A stretch of 5,247 bases of DNA from Deltaproteobacteria bacterium. GTDB taxonomy: Bacteria; Myxococcota_A; UBA9160; SMWR01. Below the pieces are notes generated by a model. It ran no database searches. It saw only the letters and a list, made by a program, of their open reading frames with translations, and had not been told where the DNA came from. Position numbers and translations under genes: made by a program. This document shows positions 1-3,964 of the stretch, in pieces (positions within the stretch are counted from its first letter, which is position 1; every line of letters starts with the position of its first letter). The stretch is from contig JAFDAW010000277.1 of the NCBI GenBank assembly GCA_019313605.1, forward strand, positions 1-5,247, written 5' to 3'.

Positions 1-331
1 TGACCTCTCCGGTGACTTCATCGAGGGGAGTGGCCACGAGTTCCTCGACGAAGAGCTCACCCTTGATCCGGTGTCTGTGTATCGTGTGTACCCGCTTCCG
101 CGTTTCGAACGCCTCCTTCACCGGACAAACTACGTCCCCGAGGTGCCAGCACGGCTTTTCCAAAGCGTGGGTAATCTTGAAGCAAGAGCGGCCAGTGGTG
201 TCCATGCCGCGCTGACACACATGGGTAAGAGCTGCGCGGTTTGCCTCCACGACCGTGTAATTCCGATCGATCAACAGCACGGGGGAGCTGATGTTGTCGA
301 AGATCGTCCTGAGAATCTCTGCCGACCCCAT
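1..331 (-). CDS. PAS-domain sensor protein, N-terminal part (cut by the left edge)
   Basis: This frame is open from an ATG at 331 to the window edge, giving 110 codons of the N-terminus only. The start is supported by a strong AAGGAGG site 7 bases upstream. Residues 5-110 read as a PAS fold: an opening helix ending FDNISSPVLLID (11-22), a VVEANRAAL segment (27-35) and a closing strand around EELVATPLDEVTGE (96-109). The middle carries a Cys/His set: C50, H55, C61, H63 and the C69-P70 pair. The C-x10-C-x7-CP spacing is one I recognise from PAS domains of deltaproteobacterial-type histidine kinases and sigma-54 activators. It could bind a metal or sense redox state, but that is inference. The output domain lies outside the window, so kinase, regulator or cyclase cannot be decided. 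It lies 104 bases downstream of the ARPP-1 gene on the same strand and may be cotranscribed with it. Confidence 0.85.
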   Translation of the reverse strand, partial: MGSAEILRTIFDNISSPVLLIDRNYTVVEANRAALTHVCQRGMDTTGRSCFKITHALEKPCWHLGDVVCPVKEAFETRKRVHTIHRHRIKGELFVEELVATPLDEVTGEV

Positions 332-338
332 CGCGTCG

Positions 339-345
339 CCTCCTT
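339..345 (-). promoter_or_regulatory. Ribosome binding site of the PAS gene
   Basis: The plus-strand bases cctcctt read AAGGAGG on the minus strand, a near-perfect anti-Shine-Dalgarno match 7 bases before the ATG at 331. It decides the start of the truncated PAS gene over any upstream in-frame codon. Confidence 0.8.
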
Positions 346-352
346 GCATTTG

Positions 353-386
353 GTGGTGGACGTTGCGCGGCCCATAACGCCACCAC
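353..386. repeat. Imperfect inverted repeat (stem-loop) between the ARPP-1 and PAS genes
   Basis: The left arm gtggtgg-a-cgtt (353-364) pairs with the right arm aacg-ccaccac (376-386). This gives 11 base pairs with a single bulged A at 360 and an 11-base loop (365-375). No T-run follows on either strand, so it is not a standard intrinsic terminator. It lies just upstream of the PAS ribosome binding site. It could be an operator, an RNA processing or stability hairpin, or chance. The pairing is seen directly; the function is unknown. Confidence 0.45.
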
Positions 387-435
387 GGGCTCTGCAAGGA
401 TAGCGAGCCTGCTGTTCACCCCCAGACCGCGACAA

Positions 436-1479
436 CTATTGGCCGCACCACCAGCGGCGACTGAAAATGCGGCCGCTGCTATTTCCCGTCGCTCGGCCTC
501 GCCGGAGTTCGCCATTGCCAGAGCGAACGGTGTGGGTCGAATTCGAGAAAGCCATCAGGTGAACGATCTCGCCGCATTCGAGCGCACAACCGCCGACCGC
601 TTCGCCACTCAGGCGCAGGTCCGTGCCCTGCCCCAAGGAGGGACTCCTTTCAAAGGCACTGCTGGCAATCGTGCGCAGGAAATCTTCGGGTGCGAGAAAT
701 TCGACGCCCTGCCCCGGTGCCGACTCCGCGTGCGTGCCGTCGATCGCGTCGATCGTGTAGGCGCGCAGCAGGCGATCGTGCACCGCCGCGTACACGGCGG
801 GATCACCGACGGCCTCGACGCCATCCACCCGATCGCCGCGGACGGCGACGAAGCCCACCTGGCCTTCGATCGGTTGGAAGTAGCGTGCCATCTCCTGGAG
901 GTCGGCCCCCAAGCTGCGCGCGTAGTCGCGGTAGGCGCCGGTCTTCGACGGACTCCTCATCCCCTCGACCCGCTTCGAAACGCCGTCCCAGACCGCAGCT
1001 TGGTTGGCGTCGAAGCCTCTGCCGGCAGACCTAGAGCGGCTCACTCGCCTGGCCATGCCCCTGCGCAGCGAACTCGAGAGTACCTGCTCGCCCGTCGAGA
1101 AGGACGCGCTGGGCCGCGGCGACCAACGGCCCTGCTCGACGCACGATACGTCGAGCACGACGCGGCTCTTCGGTGCAACCAGGAAGCTCGCGTTGGCAAC
1201 CCGGTTCTGCTTGGCGCCCACGATCTCCTCACCAAAGAGCACCAGCACCGAGACGCTGCCTCGGTTGACGAGCGCTACGTGGGGAACCGAGCCGCCGTTG
1301 ATTTCGTCGATCTGGGCTGCGCCCGAATCGAACGCCTCACCGAGGCAGATATAGGGGATTCCCGAAGCGACACGGGTTCGGATCAGCGGCCAGAGGGTGA
1401 GTTGTTTGTGATTCTGGCTGGGGCCGAGATGGACCGAACTGATGAAGTCGGCGATTGGGTTTTCAGTGGCTTGGGTCAT
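436..1479 (-). CDS. ARPP-1 (DUF6569-like) family protein
   Basis: A 347-residue protein with an AGGAGG site 7 bases before its ATG. I recognise the ARPP-1 domain (ARG and Rhodanese-Phosphatase-superfamily-associated Protein; formerly a DUF) across about residues 15-312. Diagnostic blocks are GSVPHVALVNRG (63-74), LFGEEIVGAKQNRV (81-94), VSCVEQGRWS (111-120), AVWDGV (162-167) near the middle, QPIEGQVGF (202-210), and GTDLRLSG then VVHL-like IVHLMAF (285-311). No signal peptide or membrane segment is visible, so a cytoplasmic location is likely. The biochemical function of the family is not established to my knowledge. Its name reflects association with ADP-ribosylglycohydrolases and phosphatases, none of which are visible here. 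Residues 313-347 (rich in Arg, Ser and Gly, with a WWC near the end) extend past the usual domain end and look unconserved, possibly through stop loss. It precedes the PAS sensor gene on the same strand. Confidence 0.85.
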   Translation of the reverse strand: MTQATENPIADFISSVHLGPSQNHKQLTLWPLIRTRVASGIPYICLGEAFDSGAAQIDEINGGSVPHVALVNRGSVSVLVLFGEEIVGAKQNRVANASFLVAPKSRVVLDVSCVEQGRWSPRPSASFSTGEQVLSSSLRRGMARRVSRSRSAGRGFDANQAAVWDGVSKRVEGMRSPSKTGAYRDYARSLGADLQEMARYFQPIEGQVGFVAVRGDRVDGVEAVGDPAVYAAVHDRLLRAYTIDAIDGTHAESAPGQGVEFLAPEDFLRTIASSAFERSPSLGQGTDLRLSGEAVGGCALECGEIVHLMAFSNSTHTVRSGNGELRRGRATGNSSGRIFSRRWWCGQ

Positions 1480-1577
1480 GAGGTGTCCTCCTGGATCAGC
1501 AATCGAAAGGCGCCGGAGGGTGCGGCGTAGCCGGGTGGTTCCCGATCGGGGATTTCCGTCTGGTCCCGGTCCGTCAT
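1476..1577 (-). CDS. Possible 33-residue leader or remnant ORF overlapping the ARPP-1 start
   Basis: From an ATG at 1577 this frame runs 33 codons and ends with TGA inside an ATGA overlap with the ARPP-1 start codon, the arrangement of translationally coupled genes. Third codon positions are mostly G or C, in keeping with real genes here. The product begins MTDRDQTEIPDREPPG and ends FRLLIQEDTS, an acidic peptide with no motif I recognise. There is no good ribosome binding site before 1577. The frame is also open further upstream, back through the intergenic region and antisense to the XRE gene. It contains a perfect palindrome, cccgatcggg, at 1541-1550. It could be a short coupled leader peptide, the remnant of a decayed upstream gene, or a chance frame. 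Confidence 0.25.
   Translation of the reverse strand: MTDRDQTEIPDREPPGYAAPSGAFRLLIQEDTS
1487..1492 (-). promoter_or_regulatory. Ribosome binding site of the ARPP-1 gene
   Basis: Minus-strand AGGAGG with 7 bases to the ATG at 1479. It fixes the start of the ARPP-1 protein and lies inside the 3' end of the doubtful 33-codon ORF, as expected for translationally coupled genes. Confidence 0.75.
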
Positions 1578-1632
1578 CGCGGGCACCACGGGTTCGCAGG
1601 TCCGCGCTCCGTGCGTCACTAACTCACTGGGA

Positions 1633-1647
1633 GCGTTAAAATAACGC
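1633..1647. repeat. Short inverted repeat in the divergent promoter region
   Basis: gcgtt (1633-1637) and aacgc (1643-1647) are perfect 5-base arms around aaaat. The repeat lies at the AT-rich edge of the divergent intergenic region and touches the first copy of the 11-base direct repeat. It may be part of an operator; it is too short to be sure. Confidence 0.25.
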
Positions 1648-1676
1648 CCATGGCGATATATACAAGCCCATGGCGA
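1646..1676. repeat. Two 11-base direct repeats, possible operator of the XRE regulator
   Basis: gcccatggcga occurs exactly at 1646-1656 and again at 1666-1676, a start-to-start distance of 20 bases, close to two helical turns. A third, partial copy, gccatggc, covers the XRE start codon (1699-1706). Each unit has the palindromic core ccatgg. Helically phased repeats next to a helix-turn-helix gene and between divergent genes suggest an autoregulatory operator. The repeats are seen directly; binding is inference. Confidence 0.5.
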
Positions 1677-1694
1677 GAAAAAATCTTGTACAAT
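1657..1694 (+). promoter_or_regulatory. Promoter region of the XRE gene; -10-like tacaat at 1689-1694
   Basis: This is the AT-rich part of an otherwise GC-rich window. tacaat (1689-1694) matches a -10 box at five of six positions and lies 7 bases before the ATG at 1702, which would place transcription start at or next to that ATG. A second candidate is tatata (1657-1662), with a poor -35 (gttaaa, 1635-1640) 16 bases upstream. No good -35 stands before tacaat. The segment also holds the palindrome ttgtacaa (1686-1693) and the inverted arms tacaag (1661-1666) and cttgta (1685-1690). Confidence 0.4.
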
Positions 1695-1701
1695 TCGAGC
1701 C

Positions 1702-2331
1702 ATGGCCGTGGAGCGAAAGAGGCGGAAGCGGGCCGAGAGTCGGCCGGCATCCAGCCAGTTGGCCGCATCGATGGGTCGCGCCATCCAGGTGGTCCGCACC
1801 GATCGCGGCTGGTCGCGCAAAGACCTGGCCGAGCGAACCGGGCTCTCCTACTCGTTTCTCTCCGAAATCGAGAACGGCGTAAAGACACCCTCGAGCCGAA
1901 CCTTTGCCGTGATTGCGACCGCGCTCGACGTTGCGCCGGGTGCCCTGCTCTACGACGCCGAGCGGCGTCTGGTCGAGATTGATTCCGAACCCGGCAATGA
2001 GACGCGCTTGAGCCGGACGCGGAAAGTATCGGCGACGTCGGCGGGCGACGATTCGGGCCCCCGCATCGAACGCTCTCGTCGCGTCCTCGATTGGCTGTCC
2101 GGCCCCCTCGCCCGACGCAGCAGCGAGGATTCGACGCCGACAGAAGCAATGCTAATGCCCCCCGAAGCCCCGCCGATGGCGCTCCGATCCGACGAGCCGG
2201 ATACCAGCACGGAAAGCGCGACGCAGTTCCTCGACTCCCTGCTTCCGCTGTTAGGCGGGCTCTCGCCCGAAGACCGCGAACTCGTTCTCGATCTCGCCCG
2301 CCGCCTGGCGCAGCGCGAGAGCGAACCCTGA
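1702..2331 (+). CDS. XRE-family helix-turn-helix transcriptional regulator
   Basis: A 209-residue protein. Residues 1-23 are a basic arm (KRRKR at 6-10). Residues about 25-82 are a Cro/C1-type helix-turn-helix domain: GRAIQVVRTDRGWSRKDLAE, then TGLSYSFLSEIENG (46-59) as turn and recognition helix, then the family-typical KTPSSRTFAVIATAL and the LDVAPGALLYD end. Residues 100-165 are low-complexity, Ser/Arg/Pro-rich and probably a flexible linker. Residues 173-206 form an amphipathic helical tail (FLDSLLPLLGG, LSPEDRELVLDLARRLA), perhaps for dimerisation. No cupin or other ligand domain is visible. There is no Shine-Dalgarno before 1702, so it may be leaderless. ATG 1771 (residue 24) is an alternative start that would drop the basic arm. 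Autoregulation through the upstream repeats is inferred. The radical SAM gene begins 129 bases downstream on the same strand. Confidence 0.88.
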   Translation: MAVERKRRKRAESRPASSQLAASMGRAIQVVRTDRGWSRKDLAERTGLSYSFLSEIENGVKTPSSRTFAVIATALDVAPGALLYDAERRLVEIDSEPGNETRLSRTRKVSATSAGDDSGPRIERSRRVLDWLSGPLARRSSEDSTPTEAMLMPPEAPPMALRSDEPDTSTESATQFLDSLLPLLGGLSPEDRELVLDLARRLAQRESEP

Positions 2332-2460
2332 CCCCTCTGCTTTCCCGGACAGCTCGCCCGGTTCGGTGAAAACCTGCCACTCTAGTTTCAAGGACCGGCT
2401 TGAATCAGCCACCCGCAGTAGCCCGATTGCAGCAACTTCGTAACGATTCCAGGGGAAGAG

Positions 2461-3366
2461 ATGAGACTCACCGGCGTGCATCTGCTCTTGACCTACGAGT
2501 GCAACTTCGAGTGCGATCACTGCTTCGTCTGGGGCAGTCCGCGCCAACAGGGCACGATGAGCCCAGAACAGATTTGCGAGGTCCTGGAGCAATCGAAGCG
2601 GCTGGGCACCGTGGAGTGGGTCTACTTCGAGGGCGGAGAGCCGTTTCTCGACCCCCCAAAGCTCGTGGAGGCCGTACAGCGGGCAAATCGAATGGGCTTT
2701 CGGGTGGGCATCGTCTCGAACGGTTTTTGGGCGACCACGGTCGAGGAAGCGATGACCCATCTCGAACCTCTCGCGGGACAGGTCGAGGACCTCTCGGTCA
2801 GCAGCGACCTCTACCACGCGGACGAGAGTTCGACTCCAGAAACCCGCAACGCGCGGGAGGCAGCCCAGCAGCTCGGAATCCCCGTCGACTTCATCAGCAT
2901 CGAGCGGCCCGAAGTGGAGGATCCGACCGCGGTGATCGGCCAGACCCCGGCGGGTGACTCCGGCGTGATGCACCGGGGAAGGGCCGCCGCGAAGCTCAGC
3001 GGCTACGTCGCAAAGACACCCTGGGATCGCTTCACGACCTGCCCCTTCGAGGACCTGCGCGAGCCCGAGCGCGTACACGTGGATCCACTGGGAAACGTGC
3101 ACATCTGCCAGGGAATTTCACTCGGGAACCTGTTTCGCACCCCGCTCGAGCAGATCTGCACCGACTACATCCCGGAAGAGCACCCGATTACGGGGCCGCT
3201 GCTGGAAGGCGGCCCAGCGGCGCTGGTGCGGCGCTTCGAGGTCCCCCATTGTAACTCCTACGCTGATTCGTGTCATCTCTGCTACGAAGCCCGCCGCGCC
3301 CTGCGCGACCGCTTCCCCGAGATCCTCACGCCGGACCAGGTCTATGGTGAAGCGGACGCCCCCTGA
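2461..3366 (+). CDS. Radical SAM protein with cysteine-rich C-terminus, substrate unknown
   Basis: A 301-residue protein starting 4 bases after a purine-rich AGGGGA site (2451-2456). The cluster motif C-x3-C-x2-C is at C14, C18 and C21, the last followed by the aromatic F22. Other radical SAM marks are GGEP (58-61) and a strand-like VGIVSNGFW (82-90). These bind a 4Fe-4S cluster and S-adenosylmethionine to generate a 5'-deoxyadenosyl radical. The C-terminal half has further cysteines at 194 (TTCPFED), 216 (VHICQG), 233, 264, 271 and 274. The pattern includes C-x6-C-x2-C at 264-274 and resembles a SPASM or twitch-type auxiliary cluster, although it is not the canonical SPASM spacing. The arrangement VDPLGNVHIC-x3-LGNL is typical of SPASM-like proteins. 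Such enzymes often modify peptides or proteins, but no precursor peptide gene was found here. The length suits a stand-alone enzyme. It may be controlled by the XRE regulator upstream. Confidence 0.88.
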   Translation: MRLTGVHLLLTYECNFECDHCFVWGSPRQQGTMSPEQICEVLEQSKRLGTVEWVYFEGGEPFLDPPKLVEAVQRANRMGFRVGIVSNGFWATTVEEAMTHLEPLAGQVEDLSVSSDLYHADESSTPETRNAREAAQQLGIPVDFISIERPEVEDPTAVIGQTPAGDSGVMHRGRAAAKLSGYVAKTPWDRFTTCPFEDLREPERVHVDPLGNVHICQGISLGNLFRTPLEQICTDYIPEEHPITGPLLEGGPAALVRRFEVPHCNSYADSCHLCYEARRALRDRFPEILTPDQVYGEADAP

Positions 3367-3388
3367 ACGACCGAGGGGCGGGAGGAAA

Positions 3389-3404
3389 ACCCGAGTACCC
3401 GAGT
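3389..3404. repeat. Tandem 8-base direct repeat downstream of the radical SAM gene
   Basis: acccgagt is repeated exactly in tandem (3389-3396 and 3397-3404). It is too short to call a microsatellite or binding site with confidence. It lies at the start of the 190-base non-coding gap before nuoE. Confidence 0.35.
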
Positions 3405-3425
3405 CGTGCAGCCAAGCCGCAAATC

Positions 3426-3443
3426 GGAGCTGAAATTCGCTCC
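3426..3443. repeat. Short inverted repeat in the radical SAM to nuoE gap
   Basis: ggagc (3426-3430) pairs with gctcc (3439-3443) across an 8-base loop. No T-run follows, so it is at best a weak hairpin and not a convincing terminator. Nothing else gene-like was seen between 3367 and 3556. Confidence 0.25.
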
Positions 3444-3483
3444 AAGAAGCACCGGTTCGCGTGTCTGAAAAGGCCTGACGAGG

Positions 3484-3489
3484 TACAAT
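3484..3489 (+). promoter_or_regulatory. Candidate -10 box upstream of the nuoE-nuoF genes
   Basis: tacaat matches the -10 consensus at five of six positions. It lies within an unusually AT-rich stretch (3483-3500) in the 190-base gap, about 70 bases before the nuoE ATG. No convincing -35 hexamer lies 16-18 bases upstream. The octamer gtacaatt here (3483-3490) also occurs before the XRE gene (1688-1695). That may mean a similar promoter or may be chance. Confidence 0.3.
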
Positions 3490-3755
3490 TATTTTACAAG
3501 TAGAGCCGGCGCGTATCCGTTTTTCGAGCTGATCTCTTCGTCGGAAAGAGGGCCTCATGGAAGAAACCCTGCAGACGATTCTTTCGCAGTTTGATGGGAA
3601 GCAAGAGGAAATCATCCCCATCCTGCAGAAGGTTCAGGAGGCCTACACTTATCTGCCAGAAGACTCGATGAATCAGATCGCCCGCTTCATCCGCGTACCT
3701 GCGAGCCGCGTCTTTGGCGTGGCGACCTTCTACGCCCAATTCCGCTTTACGCCGA

Positions 3756-3769
3756 CCGGCATGCGCCGG
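3756..3769. repeat. Hairpin at the nuoE deletion junction
   Basis: ccggc (3756-3760) and gccgg (3765-3769) are perfect 5-base inverted arms around atgc, lying exactly where nuoE homology breaks. GC-rich arms of this kind can promote replication slippage or a collapsed assembly. Cause and effect are inferred. Confidence 0.45.
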
Positions 3770-3951
3770 CGATCCTGGAAGAAACAACGGCAGTTCTGGG
3801 ACTCGAAGGCGAGGGAACGACCGACGACCTGGAGTACACGGTCGAAACGGTGGCCTGCATCGGATGTTGTGCATTGGCTCCCTGTGCGACGATCAACGAA
3901 GAAGTGCACGGGAACCTGACCAGGAAGAATGTGCGTAAGCTCATGGCCGCC

Positions 3952-3956
3952 GGAGG
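3952..3956 (+). promoter_or_regulatory. Ribosome binding site of nuoF within the nuoE 3' end
   Basis: GGAGG lies 8 bases before the nuoF ATG at 3965 and inside the nuoE remnant. This supports the chosen nuoF start and shows that nuoF can be translated even though nuoE is broken. Confidence 0.75.
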
Positions 3957-3964
3957 CAAATCGG

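Noticed and set aside
57..515. Minus-strand frame of 152 codons overlapping the PAS gene and the ARPP-1 end
   Set aside because: The other frame on this strand gives a recognisable PAS domain with a strong ribosome site. This one has neither.
439..1530. Long plus-strand open frame (363 codons) antisense to the ARPP-1 gene
   Set aside because: It has no ribosome site and no recognisable motif, and its composition is typical of the mirror frame of a GC-rich gene. The opposite strand encodes clear ARPP-1 motifs.
1541..1550. Perfect palindrome cccgatcggg as an operator
   Set aside because: A ten-base palindrome is expected fairly often in GC-rich DNA. It lies inside a possible ORF, is single-copy and has no partner site.
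1619..2380. Minus-strand open frame (253 codons) antisense to the XRE gene
   Set aside because: The Arg/Ser/Pro-rich composition is that of a GC-rich shadow frame, and the sense strand encodes a clear helix-turn-helix protein.
2366..2381. Sigma-54-like promoter on the minus strand (tggcagg...)
   Set aside because: The GC element at the required spacing is absent, and it would point antisense into the XRE gene.
2332..2460. Terminator between the XRE and radical SAM genes
   Set aside because: Only short CCGG-type pairings are present and there is no T-run. Nothing supports a rho-independent terminator.
2251..3102. Minus-strand open frame (283 codons) antisense to the radical SAM gene
   Set aside because: It is the mirror frame of a gene with unambiguous CxxxCxxC and GGEP motifs, and its product shows no family features.
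3757..3919. Programmed frameshifting as the explanation for nuoE
   Set aside because: A frameshift alone cannot restore the missing residues of the cluster motif, and no slippery heptamer is seen at the junction.
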